Shown here piece after piece: positions 1 to 12,233 of a stretch of 64,000 nt of DNA. How positions within the stretch are numbered: the first letter of the stretch is position 1; the number at the start of each line of letters is the position of its first letter. The notes under the pieces are model-generated. The model was not told the origin of the DNA and ran no database searches. It worked only from the letters and a program-made list of their open reading frames with translations. The translations under genes and the position numbers were made by a program. The DNA comes from Neurospora intermedia (lineage: Eukaryota; Ascomycota; Sordariomycetes; Sordariales; Sordariaceae), in contig BTPP01000003.1 in assembly GCA_037102815.1 (NCBI GenBank), forward strand, positions 2,108,001-2,172,000, read 5' to 3'.

Positions 1-274
1 GCAGAACCTCCTTTGTTGTATTGTGGGACTGGTCTTTGCTGGAACGGTCCTGTTGTCCTTCTTCAGTGCCCAGTAGAGATTTCTGGCGCCTCTTTGCATC
101 TCGATCATCAGCTGTGGTGTTCGGTCTCTTGCGCTTTGGTGACACGCGTTGGTCAGTGCCGACGCCAGCGAGAGTTTTGTCGATCTTTTCGGTCAGTTGA
201 GCAAGTGCTGCTTCGTCGAAAGCCGGCCCCATGCCTTTCCTCTTTCTTTGCCTCGGTGGCTTGGATGAGCCCAT
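1..274 (-). CDS. 5' end of a MAK21/NOC1-like ribosome-biogenesis gene (partial)
   Basis: An uninterrupted frame runs on the minus strand from an ATG at 274 to the left edge, giving 91 codons without a stop. The peptide starts MGSSKPPRQRKRKG and contains FDEAALAQLTEKIDKTLAG followed by a basic, charged stretch with KRKRP and DAKRRQK, which looks like a nuclear or nucleolar localisation region. An FDExALxxLTxKI motif near a lysine-rich N-terminus is what I remember of fungal MAK21/NOC1 (CBF/Mak21 family) proteins, which act in 60S pre-ribosome assembly. The diagnostic CBF domain would lie beyond the window, so the family is an inference and the coding call is stronger than the name. The gene is divergent from the prolyl-tRNA synthetase gene, with about 1.3 kb between the two starts. 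Base composition is normal and there is no RIP. Confidence 0.55.
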   Translation of the reverse strand, partial: MGSSKPPRQRKRKGMGPAFDEAALAQLTEKIDKTLAGVGTDQRVSPKRKRPNTTADDRDAKRRQKSLLGTEEGQQDRSSKDQSHNTTKEVL

Positions 275-1612
275 ATCTCCTAAATCCGTCTCTGCCGAAA
301 ACAATGGACAGCGGGCCGGCGCAATGTGTCTCGAGGTTGGCTGTTGGTGATGCAAAATAAACCATCTACGAGGAAGGGTGGGAAAAAAAAAAAAAAAATG
401 CTTGGATCATGCACCTAGCGGACCCTCGTGCGACTTGCAGGAAAAGTGGAGCAAGTGGAGGTACTTGTGTACACAGTACACTGACAGATCTCTATGTACA
501 CTCCAAACCTGGTTGATTATTGGCGCGGTACTTCGATTGACACTTTTCCTTCTCAAGTCTTGTTCGGTGGACTTTGGCGATGCAAGCCCGAAATGGTGCT
601 AGAAGTGTTAAGTCCTACGCTAATACTTAAACCAGAATTGAACTGTACAATCTAACTCTGGTGTGTTTGTAGGATTGGTACCAAAAAAAAAAACCGATTT
701 CTACACCAGAGCTACCAAATCTAGGATGAACGTGCGATTTTCATTCAGACAGGTACTGAAAGGGGACCACTCTCTCATATCTTCCAGTCTTGGGGGTTTT
801 AAACGAGACGGAGAGAGGCATAACAAGGCTTCTATAGCATTTTCCACCCTGGCCATTATCATATGACGCTTCAAACGGAGGTCCTTTTCTCTCTTCAGAG
901 GCCAATAGGAGCTCTAGATAGTTTCTTCTGTTCAACCTATAGCCGAAGAACCAAACTAATAAACAAACCAGTATTGACTTGTAGAACCAGTATTGACTTG
1001 TAGAATAGAACCTGCAACCGGGAGTTCAGTGCCCGTGGGTATGTGTCGGATTCACCACCTTAGCTAAGAAAGCCCACTCACCGGACACTTCCATTTGGGT
1101 GAGCAGCCGGGGCCTATCAGTGCCGCCCCTGCCCCTGGGGACCAGGGTACCTCCAGAGGCAGGGACCTACTATACTAGTACAGCGCATACCCGTTGCGGG
1201 TCACACTGGCCTACGCCTACCGAAGACGTGGAAAGACAACAGCGACCATGTGGTGCGGTAGACGGGATTTAGAGGTAGGTGTGGCTTATCTTTACAAGTG
1301 TACCTACTGTCAGTAACCGCTCTCGCCTCCGCCGAGGTTGTTGAAGTTGTTCGTCTACAACCGGGCAGCTTCTACCATTGTGATCCCTCGCAGGTTTCCT
1401 TGAGCGGACTTGAGGGAGGGAGCGCGCAAGAGCACCCACTTATTCACTGCCTTTGCATCAACCAGCCGCACGCGACGCGACGCGACAATGCTCCCCTGTG
1501 TAAACAAAAGGCGGAGCACCGAATATTCATCCGTAACAGTAAAAGGATTCTCGCGTACACTGACGTGTGGTCTATATCATCATCTACTGTGGCATCCATA
1601 TATGTGAAAACC
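275..1612. promoter_or_regulatory. Divergent intergenic region between the two host genes
   Basis: This 1.3-kb stretch separates two divergent starts and should hold both promoters. It has normal composition and no convincing coding region; the small frames in it are short and lack recognisable motifs. It contains a long A run near 381-398, a second A run near 684-695 and the 19-bp tandem duplication listed separately. No specific promoter element can be named with confidence. Confidence 0.4.
966..1003. repeat. 19-bp tandem duplication in the intergenic region
   Basis: Two exact head-to-tail copies of AACCAGTATTGACTTGTAG lie at 966-984 and 985-1003. This is a simple recent duplication; no function is evident. 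Confidence 0.8.
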
Positions 1613-3511
1613 ATGCTGCCGCGTTCCATCTCCCGCCTTTCAAAGGTTTGGATACCAAGCGGAGGCTTTGCTGTTCCCGGGGTTGAAGATGCCCATTCAA
1701 AGCTCGTTCGCGCTGGCTTTCTTCGTCAGTCTCACGCCGGCATCTTCCACATGCTGCCTCTCGGGAAAAGGGTACAGGATAAGGTAGAACGACTGGTCGC
1801 AAAGCACATGGAGGAGTCGCTAGGTTAGTGCTCTCCCGTTGCTTTCCTGACCAAGCTACTCACACCTACCTTCAACCGACAGCGGCTTCTAGAGTATCTT
1901 TGTCTTCCATTTCAAGCGAGGCTCTGTGGGAGCGCAGCGGACGACTGCAGAACATTGCACCCGAGGTGCGTTCTCCACACTCTCTCCTCAGCTCGTCAGC
2001 CTTTTGAGGTCTTTGTTTGGGCTAACGTGCTGTGGTGGTAGCTTTTCCGATTCCCGGATCGCAAAGGCAGTGCCTATCTGTTATCTCCCACTCATGAGGA
2101 AGAGATCACCAATCTGGTCGCGCAGACCGTCAGGTCGTATAAAGATCTGCCTCTCCGACTCTACCAGATTACCCGCAAGTTTCGGGATGAGTTACGCCCA
2201 CGTCACGGGCTTCTTCGTGGTCGCGAGTTTACCATGAAAGACCTTTACACCTTCGACACAGATCTAACGTCTGCTTTGGACACTTACGAGAAAGTCCGAG
2301 CCGCTTACTCACGCATCTTCAACGACATGAAGCTTCCAGTCCTGGCGGCAAAAGCTAGTTCTGGTGACATGGGCGGCGACCTGAGCCATGAATATCACTT
2401 GCCCTCGCCCTTTGGGGAGGATAGTGTTATCACTTGTGGAAGTTGTGACTATACTATCAACGAGGAGATAGCAACTACCAGAGTTGCACATGAGATCTGC
2501 CAAGCTGATCATGTCGGGGTTTGGCGGGCTATTACCAAAGACCGATCTACACTCGTCAACGTCTGGTATCCCACGAGAACGATCAGGACGGATACCGGTC
2601 AAGTGCGCGAGTACACCAACTCTGATATCAACATATATGCGATCAAACCTCTTGTACCAGACTTAGATGCTGCAGTTTCGGACGCCACGGAATTCTGGGC
2701 AGCGGCGACAGAAGGCCCAGACGCCACAGCAAAACGATTGGTGAATCTCTTCGACAGCAGACTTCCACCGTCGTTCTCGGGCAGTTTGAAAGGCAGCGCA
2801 TCACTGCCTATGTGGCCAGACACTGTCAAAACAGGAGCATCCACATTGCATGTTCAGTGTCACGCATCTTCCACTAACGGCGAAAAACCTTTGAATTTTC
2901 TTCGAATCCGCAAGGGCGATAATTGCCCACAGTGCTCCTCTGGAACTTTGAATGTCCAGAAGGCGATGGAGTTGGGCCACACGTTTCACTTGGGCACTCG
3001 GTATTCGCAACCATTGGGCGCAAAGATATCGTTACCGCCTCCCAGTTCGAGCGAGACCAAACCTTCGACAGGGGATAGCGGCACTTCTAAAACAGTGAGC
3101 ATGCAAATGGGGTGCCACGGAATAGGGATTTCGCGTGTCATTGGCGCCGTGGCTGAACACCTAGCTGATGATAAAGGTTTGAATTGGCCTGTCGCCATTG
3201 CCCCATATACCTGTATTGTGGTCTTTGCTGAAGACAACTACGACGATGCTGTAGAGGTCTACAAGCGCATTCTTAACGGCTCTGGAGGCCAGGACGAGCG
3301 GCTAGACATCATTCTTGATGATCGCCAAAAATCATTGCCTTGGAAGCTTAAGGATGCGGACCTTATTGGTGCGCCGGTAATTGTTATTCTCGGTCGAGAG
3401 TGGCGTATAGCGCGTCGGGTCGAGGTTCAGTGTCGGAGGCTTAATATCAATGAGGTTATCGATGTGAATAATCTGCCGTCATTTATAGCCGAGCTACATT
3501 TGAGACTCTAG
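1613..3511 (+). CDS. Mitochondrial prolyl-tRNA synthetase, bacterial-type, three exons
   Basis: Exons 1613-1823, 1883-1965 and 2042-3511 join in frame to 587 codons, close to the usual size of fungal mitochondrial prolyl-tRNA synthetases. The enzyme charges tRNA-Pro with proline. The class II catalytic core starts near residue 20. SPTHEEEIT is at about 113-121 and motif 2 reads KFRDELRPRHGLLRGREF at 144-161. The bacterial-type ELGHTFHLGTRYS block is near 408 and motif 3 contains GCHGIGISR near 455. The C-terminal anticodon-binding domain (WPVAIAPY ... LPWKLKDADLIGAP) fills about 480-587. The N-terminus MLPRSISRLSKVW is basic and serine-rich, as expected for a mitochondrial presequence. I chose the ATG at 1613 because homologous sequence begins just after it; the frame stays open upstream to 1298, but that extension looks non-coding. 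The stop lies only about 130 bp from the start of the RIP-mutated island, yet the gene shows no RIP damage. Confidence 0.93.
1824..1882 (+). other. Intron 1 of the prolyl-tRNA synthetase gene
   Basis: A 59-nt intron with a GTTAGT donor and a CGACAG acceptor. It splits the codon after its first base. Removing it joins the frame encoding HMEESL to AASRVSLSSISSEALWE, which matches the family pattern. Confidence 0.85.
1966..2041 (+). other. Intron 2 of the prolyl-tRNA synthetase gene
   Basis: A 76-nt phase-0 intron with a GTGCGT donor, a GCTAAC branch-site-like motif near 2021 and a GGTAG acceptor. Its removal joins NIAPE to LFRFPDRKGSAYLLSPTHEE, the conserved synthetase core. Confidence 0.85.
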
Positions 3512-4130
3512 TTGTAGGATAGCTACTTTATAGATGTTTAATAAAGATGGGGTAGACAGTATAGGAGTAATAACCGTGGGTGTGTGGTTGGGGATATTTG
3601 TAGAAGCACGCAACACCCACTCTCTTGTAGGGAGTGGGTAAAAAAATTGAGGGACAGCCAAAAATCGAGGGTAAGTGAGGTCTATATATTAAATGTAGCC
3701 CTATTTTATTCTATTAGTAAATCGTACCAAAAATAGAGCCAGATTACTTCAGTTAATGTTATATTATTAGTCTTACTATATTATAACAACGGCTACCCTT
3801 ATCCCTACCCCTATTAAATAGTATGTATTTATATTGTAATATACGCTCTAATATTCTCTTTATTTGTTTATTTATTTAAAATTATAAGCACTCCCTATAC
3901 CTCTTAAAGGGGACAATATAAATCCGCCCTTATACGTACCGTCGGATGGCTTCTCGCTAGCTAAGGACGATAATATATATATAAGGGGACAGTAGAGCGA
4001 TACGTAGGTGCTGGCCTTATATGTGTATATTAAGGTTCTATAAAGGAAGAAAGGAGAAAACGCTACCCTCCGGGTCGCTCGAGTATTGATTTTAAATAGC
4101 TATGCGCTAGTAGCCTTATAGCCTAAGGTA
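3512..4130. other. 3' flank of the host gene and transition into RIP-mutated DNA
   Basis: An AATAAA hexamer at about 3540 is a plausible polyadenylation signal for the synthetase gene. A perfect 8-bp inverted repeat (ACCCACTC / GAGTGGGT, 3615-3622 and 3632-3639) follows. From about 3650 CA and TG become rare and TA abundant, so this is the left margin of the repeat island. No gene is visible in 3650-4130. It is the left part of the DNA into which LTR element Y inserted and would continue at 20757. Confidence 0.55.
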
Positions 4131-4135
4131 GTTAG

Positions 4136-4423
4136 TATTATAGCTGAGCTACACTGCTTGCTGCATTGCTTGCTAGTTTTTGCTAAGACTGCTAAGACCA
4201 CTCCCGTTGGCTAGTGTTTATATCTACGCCCTCTGGTTGGGTATATCCTTATTATTTTCTCCTATTGGCTGTATCCCTCTCTGGGACCCACTTCGTTATT
4301 CTATTTAGTTGTGCTAGCTAGAGCCAACACTTTTTCTTCCTTTTTATTCCTTATAGTTAATCAATTATTACAATTCGTCAAATTAGTAGTACCAACTACT
4401 TACTTAATCTACGTACCGTAATA
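4136..4423 (+). repeat. Left LTR of element Y
   Basis: Aligns along its length with 20465-20751, sharing blocks such as GACCACTCCCGTTGGCTAG and CCTCTCTGGGACCCACTTC. Most differences are C/T or G/A transitions in CA or TG contexts. It is more heavily RIP-altered than the right LTR. Confidence 0.8.
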
Positions 4424-4705
4424 CTTAATTAACTATCCCTTCTCTAATCAGTTTATTACGTATAAGCTATTAACTAATTAGTAATTGTAATCCCTTTTTT
4501 CAATTGGTACTACTAAGAGTAAGGCCGTACTGTATTAATATTTATCCGACCGACGGAACCCGATTTTTATACGTAATTAAGCGGGGCGCCTGCTGCTTTA
4601 CTAGGTCTAGCCCTAATACGAAATATGTGAGGTATTACGTAGACTACGTTATTAGTGCGCTAGAAGGTTTAGAATTAAAAGTAGAGGATTATATATAACC
4701 CTAGG

Positions 4706-4958
4706 TATCACGGGGCAAGGTCAAAGGTAGGGGGTAGGTTGGATATGCGTAGTTGTACGAAGAGAGGGAAAGAGAGGTGTGCGCAGGTCTGGCGATATAG
4801 GGTAAGGTACGAAGGCCATGCCCAGAGCTCAGACCAGTCGCACGTATATACGCACGTAATGTGCCATTAGCCAATAGTAGTAATGGTATAGTACGAGGCT
4901 TAATTGCCTATGGCAAGAGCCGTACGTATGCAAAGCAATCACAGCTAATCCTGTAACA
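4706..4958 (-). repeat. 3' LTR of the Gypsy element
   Basis: 253 bp, co-linear with 11976-12228. Every difference I noticed between the two copies is a transition, mostly CA/TA or TG/TA. Confidence 0.9.
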
Positions 4959-4999
4959 CTACCTCCCTGTAAAAGAAGCTCTAGAACTTCAAAATCTAT

Positions 5000-7020
5000 A
5001 TATATACAAAACAATAGATTATTCCTCAATCTCCGTCCTCCAACTCCTCCACCCGCAAGTAAGACCCCCCGGTCTCGAGCTCCTTAATCCTCCTTATATC
5101 CTTAAACTCCTCTGCGGTCTAATTATCGTTACCCTACTAGTAGGTCCCTACCTCCAGCCTATCCTCTACGTTCTTCATAGGGAGCCTCTTTTTTTATTAT
5201 ATTTCCGACAACCTTCTAAAGATCTTTTTAAAAACCTCGTCCAACTTCCTTATATCCTCCTTAAATAATGCTTCTAGTTTATATAGGGTAACTACAATTA
5301 TTAAAACTAGCCTCTATATTTAGGCCTATCGTTCGATTGCAATATCTGTAATAGCGGCGTTAATATATTCCTTTAGGTCGGTAATATATTTAGAGCGTTT
5401 TAGGGGTGGGGCTAGGGCCGGGGCCCGGGGTGCCCGGGGCGTACGGGGTGCTAGAACTAGTACTAGGGTCCATTCTTATAAAAAGGTTATAATCTCTAGC
5501 TATTATTTGACTTCTAATAGAATAGACGCTTTGGGGTAATTATTATAGAAGGTAATAATAGCTTCCCTTACGTTAATCATATTAGCGATCGGTTCTTCAG
5601 TAGGGTTATAGTAAATTTATACTATTATATAGAATTAATAGTAGTTACCCTCCTATTATTTATAATTAAAGAGTTTATTAAATTCTTATTCTGGCACCTC
5701 CTTATAATTATTAATTCTAATTATTACCCTACCCTCGTTAGTGCGTACATCCCCCTATATAGTGGCTTAGCTAGGCAGGCCTTCCTTGTAGGGCTTGACT
5801 ATAGAGATGTAGAATACCGGGGAGCACTGTATATTAGCGGGCAAAATAAATTTAACGTTGTAAGAGTACGCTTATTCTATTTTAAAGGGGCCCTCCCAAC
5901 GGGGGTACAGCTTGTTGTAAGGGCGGCCGTTAGTTAGGTTAGTCGTATTTAATATAACCAGATCCCTAGGGCGGTATTTTAGCATATCGGAGCGTTTCTC
6001 GTTAGCGTTAGCCTTGTAACAGTCTTATACCTTCTTTATCGAAATATATATATAGTCCTAAATAGCCTCGAATCGAACTACCAATTCGTAAGCTTTTAAA
6101 TACTCTTTTTATTAGGCTAGGGAGAGTTGGGATAGTATAATAAAAGATAGTTCGATACCTATCCGTAAATAAAAACCGTAATTAGCGAAGAATAGGGTAA
6201 TTCCTATAGTCTCTAAGACTATATTATTGCCGGCGAATTCCGCTAGTAGCAACCATTTAGCCTAATCCGTTTGTACTTAATTTATAAAGACCCGTAAATA
6301 TTACTCTATTTCTACGTTAATATATTCCGTCTAGGCGTTCGTTTAAAGGTAGAAAACGGAGTTTAATAGCCTTTTAATAGCTAGCCTCTTATAAACGGTA
6401 GCCTAGAATAGGGATATAAATTAGGAGCCGCGGTCCGATACTACGGTATTAGGAAGGTTATATAGGGTATAAATCCTATTAATAAAGTAATTAGCTAGTT
6501 CTTCGGCCTCTATAGTCTTAGTAGCGATATAATACCGTATTTTAATTAAGCGGTCCACTACAACGGTAATATATTTAAACCTCTGGCCTAAATATAGATT
6601 TTCTAGGAGGGGAGAAATATAATCGACGGAAGTATCCTTCTAAGGAACGAAAACGGTTAATATTAGTCTAAAGTAGCCAACTTTAGTTCTTTATAATATT
6701 TTAATCTTTAAATAAATTAAATAACCCTTATAATAGGCCCTTACAACTTCCGCTATACCGGCCTAATACTAGTATTCGTTTATTTATACCTAAGTCTTAT
6801 TTCTATTAGAATGCTCCGCCGTCGGCGAAGAGTAGGCGTAGTAGATTAGCTATAAGTAGGTGGCTATATCGTCCGGGTTAATAAGTATTCTTCCCTTATA
6901 GTATACTTTACCTCCTATTGTAAAATACTCCGCGAATATTACCTTCAGCTTCTTCTTAACGTAAGGGCGCTATTCTAACCGGCTAGGGTCGTACAAGTAG
7001 GCGACCGCCTCCTATATTAA
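5000..7020 (-). pseudogene. Gypsy integrase region
   Basis: Lies between the RNase H end and the 3' LTR, where integrase sits in Ty3/Gypsy elements. The assignment rests mainly on position and on weak codon-level resemblance. The region is strongly RIP-altered. Confidence 0.5.
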
Positions 7021-9000
7021 CGTAAACTAGGTATAATTCTCCTCGATAATATTGTCCGTAGATTTATCTAATTCTTCGAGGGTATCTAGCGCTAGTAGGA
7101 AAACCTCCTCGTCGATGTCCAACTCCTCGATACTTATAACCAACAAAGTCTCGAAACAACCGTTTTCGAAACGGGCGGGGTCGATAAACTTACAGTTCCT
7201 AACTTTCAAATAGTAATTATCCATATCCAACAGCACATTTTCAAACTTCCTACTTAAAGCGTTAGAACGAAGGTTCTTCGAACCTAGGGTATAACGGATT
7301 AAAAAATTAAAACGGGACAAGAACTATAACCATTATATATAGCGCGGAGTTAATTACTTATTTATAGTAAAGGTCTTTAAATTCTTATAGTCTATAACGA
7401 TATTAAACGGCTATTGTACTCCCTCTAGTTCTAGTCTCTATTCCTCTAGAACCTTAATAATAACTAGCAATTCCTTATTATAAATATTATAATTATATTC
7501 CGCAGCGGTATACTTCGCTAAAAAGTAGGCTATAGGGTAGAGTACTCTATTGTTACTATATTGGGAGAGTATTCCTCCAAAAGCCTAATTAGAAGCGTCG
7601 GTTTTAATTATAGTCTTCTTAGACCAATTATAGATACGTAGGGTAGGTCCGCTAGTAAAGGCTACTTTCAACGTTTCGAAAGCGGACTACTAGGCTGCAA
7701 TCTATTCCTATTCGGTATTCCGCTTTATAAAGTCGTATAAAGGTACGGCTATAATTGAAAATCCTTTAATAAAGCGCCGGTAGAAGTTAGCAAAGCCTAA
7801 GAAACTTTATAGGAATTTCTTAGAGGTAGGGGGCTACCAGTCGGTAATAGTCTTAATCTTCTCGGGGTCTATTTCAATACCGCTAAGTATAATAATTAGC
7901 CTAAAGTATTTAGTCTTTTTAGTATAGAATTCGTATTTATCGATATCGATCTACAGGCCCACCTTAGCCAATCGTTCTAGAACGTCGTTAATATAGCGCT
8001 TATAGTCTACTTCGTTATTAGAAAAGATTAGGATATTATTGAGGTAAGCAGTCGTATATACATTAAAAATATCGTATAGGATATCGTTAACGTAGTTCTA
8101 GAAAGCGTTTAGGGCGTTTTATAGACCGAACGGGCAAACCAAGGACTTAAAGAGTTTAAAACGGGTAACAAACGCCGTTAACCATTTATACCCCTCGGCT
8201 ACGCAAATACGGTTGAAGGTAGTAATAATATTAAGCTTAGTGAAAATTCTAGCTTTATAAATAGCATTAAGGGTCTCTTTAATTAAAGGAAGGGGGTATC
8301 TACTCCTAAATGTAACGTTATTAATACCTCTATAGTCTATATAAACTCGGACTCCACTACTTAATTTCTTTATAAAGAGGATCTGGGAGGCGGCCTCTAA
8401 CTAAGATAAGCGGATGAAACCAATCTTAAAATTATTGTCGATCTATTTCTTAATAACGTTCAGTTCGTCGGGGTTAAAAGGTCTAAATTGGGTATATAGC
8501 GCTTACTCGCCTGGCTTCAATTCGATCTTAAAATCGTAGGAACGGTAGGGGGGAATAACCGTAGCCTTTTTAAGCCTAAAAACGTCGATATACTTCTAGT
8601 ATTGGTTAGGAAGCTTCTCTTTAATTTATACGTCGATCTTAGGGGGCTTATCGGCCTTCTTATAGAATTTAGTAGCATCCTCCTTAGTAATTCTAACGAA
8701 CTTAATAGCCTCCTTATATCGTTAGGAATCCTCGTCTACCTTACCGCTAAGGTAAATTTCGTTAGCGATTTTAGCGGTACGAATAGCGACCTTGGATCCT
8801 TTACCGGTATAAGCATTAATTTAGAAGTAGAAGCGCCTACCTAACAACTTCTTATACTTAGCTCTATTACCGGCTATAATCTCCTATATTATTTCTTCGG
8901 TTAACGCATCTATTAACGGGTAACCTACCTATCCTATTCCTATCCCTACCCCTCTATCGACAACGCCTTTATTATCTCCTTACTCTTCAAATTCTAGAAT
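7021..9000 (-). pseudogene. Gypsy reverse transcriptase and RNase H region
   Basis: Minus-strand translation retains typical Gypsy signatures. Near 7950-8060 there is the segment after the catalytic loop, with LERLAKVGL and a tyrosine- and lysine-rich continuation, and a DPEK-type motif near 7850-7870. At 7260-7320 there is the RNase H end resembling FNFxIRYxxGxxNxxADALSR. It is a decayed fossil. Confidence 0.75.
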
Positions 9001-9999
9001 ACCTTCCTCTACCTCTTTAACCCGGGCCTCCTCCTCCGTTCTAGCCTCCTCTATAATTTCGTTAATCTCCGCGTATAAAATACGGAAAGTTCGAAGCTTA
9101 TACGTCTTGTAAAGCCAATTGAAACTAGCTACCGTTAAGTTTTTAATATTTATTAGGTTGACCGGGTCGTTCGAATAATAAGTACGACGGACAGGGATAT
9201 AGTAGTCTGCGTTAAACCTCTACTGGCCAGTAATAAGGTGGTAGACCGCGGGTCTAGCCTTGGGAGCGGGGTCCGTAATTAATAGAGTACTAGAGTGCGC
9301 CTCGCGGGCCTTCAATCGTACGAATTATTACCTTGTAGCGCGCTTTACTTATTAAGCGGTTAATAAGCGGCCGGCGGTCTTAGGGTCGAAGTCCTTAATA
9401 ATTATTAGAGTATATCCGTCTTCCCCGTCTTCGAGTATATCCTCTACCGCTAGGGCGGGGGGGGTAGTAACGCGCTATAGTACTTCGTAGCGTTTCGTAG
9501 GGTCCTAGACTTTAGGTATTCGACGAAGGGAGAAGGATAAGTCGGCGGGTAAACAGCGGCCGGCGTATATCTCTATAAATATAACCGAACCGTCCGGCTA
9601 AGAAACTAAGGGGTTATAAAGTTTGAGCTACGGTATACCTAAGATTACCGGGTAGTTTGCTGCTAGGTTGTATACTAGTATTACAATCATTTCAATATAG
9701 TATCCGATCTAAAGACGGACTTCGTAATAATAAGTAATAAGGTCCTTAACTACACCGTCGGCTAAATATAAGGCCTTTAGCTTAGGAAGTTTCAGCAATG
9801 GAATAGTATAGTAAGTAGTAAAACTACGATTAATAAAAGCGAGCGCTAAATACCTACTATTAATTAAGGCGGTATATTTACTTTATTAATTACGTAGTCT
9901 ATAAACAATATAAGTAGAAAGGAAGATGGAATTATCGTTATAGCTATTTAAGGTTAAATTCTTTAATTAAACTACTTCTAAATTTACTAATTTATCTAT

Positions 10000-11750
10000 A
10001 TCCCCCTCCTCTATTACCGTTATAGGCGGTAGCCTTTCCGTACAATTTAATAGGGAGGTTATATATTTCCCTCGCTGTATTCCGTAGTGGGAGGAGCTGG
10101 GGCGGCGGCCGGAGCGGCTGTAGTAGTAGGAACGACGGCGGCGGCGTCTCCGGTGCCTATAGCGTTAATATAGGTGCTATTACTATAATTATTCTAGCCT
10201 ATAGCGGGTCTACTACTATTACTACTATTACCACCTCCTCTACCGCGGCCGCGGTTACAATAGTTACAGTCTCTCTTAACTTTAAGAATACCAGTATTAA
10301 TACTATTATAGCAATCGATAGCCTAATAACCAAGCTTACTACAACGCTTATATAGATTATTCTATATATAGTAGTCGATAATAGCCTTATCGATTATACG
10401 TACTAGAGAAATATCGAGGGCGGATATAGCGTCCAGATCTATAGTATTGCCGCCTTAACTAACGGTACGTTCCGAAGCGGAGCCGCTATTGCTACTGCTA
10501 GAGCCGGAGCCGGAGCTACCGGGGTTATTCTTATAGAACGGAACGGTAATCTTATTGCGCTAATCGCAATCCTTGAAGTTAGTACTAAACTTATAGTACA
10601 AGGTAAGCTACTTATTATAATCGTTGAAGGCGGGGAGCTCTTACTAATAAGCGATAGTATTACGGATTTCGTTAGTAACCTTTATCTTTAAGTAATAGGT
10701 CTTTATAGAATCGTTTAAATTGTAATAATCGATGAGAGTAGTAAATTTATCTTTAAAGTTAAGCTACTTCTAACCTTTAAATATCTTTAAAGTCTTAAAG
10801 TTATAATGCAATTTAAAGGTTAAATTTATACGGTTATACTTAGTATTGAAGTAGGCGAGTAAAAGCTCGCCGGTCTTCTACTTCCACTCCTCTACATTAG
10901 CCTCCTTCAATATCGGTATAACCTAAGGAGATAAAGTATAAAAAGCGGCGCCTCCTAGGTATAATAAGACCTAGGTAAATTTGTAGCGCTCGTCCTAACC
11001 GAAGTACTAAGCATCTTAGAACTAGTAGAGCTCGATCTTCGCACGCTAAGTATAGTAAGATTCAGTATATTTAACGGCCGTACTACCTTCGCTAGTAAAG
11101 ACGTCGGGGTCCTTACTGGTTTTTAACTTTAGGGTAGATATAATATTAGTGTTATCGTTGTCTAACTCTGGGTTAGACTTAGGCGGGTTAATAGATTAGG
11201 GAGGGTTGGGGTTTATTATATTAGTTGGGTCCGTATATTAACGGAGGGACTTCCTAAGCTCCTTAATAGTATTGTTCTTCTCGCGGAGGTTAGTAGTATA
11301 ATTCTTTCTAAACTAGCTATTAGCTTCGTTAACGGTAGTAAGCGTGGAAATAATATCGGTTAGTTTGCTCTAAATAATAATAAACTACTTTTCGAAGTAG
11401 GCGACTTTATTATTGAGGTCGGTAATAGTTACGTTTTACTTTACTAACTACTCTGTATTATCGGCGAATGCGTCGTTAGCGACTATAATAAAAGAGTTTG
11501 CCTTAATAACGTCCTAATAGATAAGTCGGGTAAGGGCGGTGATAACGTAAGGAAAAGCGTAGTAGTTAGTAAATTTAGAGGCGGTATTGAAGTCACTTTA
11601 TTCAGCTATAGCGCCGGGGTTAAGGCTACCGTTAAGCGACTCTATAATATTCTCGAAGAATTATTCGTAGGAGGGGTCGACGATTAAACTGATAGTAAAA
11701 ATAGTAATATCTACGTCGGTAACGGACGATATTAATCAATTCGATTAATA
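10000..11750 (-). pseudogene. Gypsy Gag region
   Basis: Sits next to the 5' LTR in element orientation. Near 10230-10290 the minus strand encodes a cysteine pair followed by RGRGRGGG and serine/asparagine repeats, resembling the nucleocapsid end of Gag. The remainder is assigned by position only. Confidence 0.5.
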
Positions 11751-11975
11751 AAGGATAGAGTACTACCTTATAGTTAGGTAGGCGTACTACCTTATAGACG
11801 CCGGGGTATTGCGGTACGATATAGTAATATTGGTTCGAAGTCGAGCCTGGTAGCGCAATGCGACCGGGACTATCGTAATGCGAGAACTAATCGCAGGCTC
11901 GTCGGAGATACTCACAACGGCGGCGATTGAGTAATAAGGTTGTACGCTCGCAGCGTAATAGTAGGTACAACTAAC

Positions 11976-12228
11976 TATTACGGGGCAAGGTCAAAGGTAG
12001 GGGGTAGGTTAGATATACGTAGTTGTACGAAGAGAGGGAAAGAGAGGTGTACGCAGGTCTAGCGATATAGGGTAAAGCACGAAGGCCATGCCTAGAGCTC
12101 AGACCAGTCGCACGTGCATACGCACGTGATGTGCCATTGGCCAATAGCAGCAATAGCACAGCACGAGGCTCAACTGCCTATAGCAGGAGCCGTGCGTATA
12201 CAAGGCAGTCACGGCTAATCCTGTGACA
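11976..12228 (-). repeat. 5' LTR of the Gypsy element
   Basis: 253 bp, ending TGTGACA on the plus strand and followed by the CTAGG duplication. It keeps more CA and TG than its partner, so RIP has hit the two LTRs unequally. Confidence 0.9.
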
Positions 12229-12233
12229 CTAGG

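Larger units (their letters stand above)
4706..12228 (-). mobile_element. Ty3/Gypsy retrotransposon, complete in outline, RIP-degraded fossil
   Basis: Two 253-bp LTRs (4706-4958 and 11976-12228) are flanked by the exact 5-bp duplication CTAGG at 4701-4705 and 12229-12233. In the minus orientation a purine tract lies at about 4959-4969, beside the left (3') LTR. The order read right to left is Gag, with an RGG-rich zinc-knuckle-like end near 10230-10290, then protease/reverse transcriptase, RNase H and integrase, which is the Gypsy order. The RNase H end is still readable at 7027-7320 (RFNFLIRYTLGSKNLRSNAL). The element looks structurally whole at 7.5 kb but is dead, with many dozens of RIP-type changes. 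It inserted into LTR element Y. Confidence 0.9.

Noticed and set aside
1298-1612. Upstream extension of the prolyl-tRNA synthetase frame
   Set aside because: The frame is open, but the sequence has no family resemblance and the ATG at 1613 gives a normal presequence and length.
3615-3639. Intrinsic-terminator-like hairpin
   Set aside because: The hairpin is real, but bacterial-type termination does not apply to a fungal gene; left as an inverted repeat of unknown meaning.
4136-4423. Independent solo LTR
   Set aside because: It pairs with 20465-20751 with matching length and the duplication GTTAG on the outer sides, so it is one LTR of a nested element.
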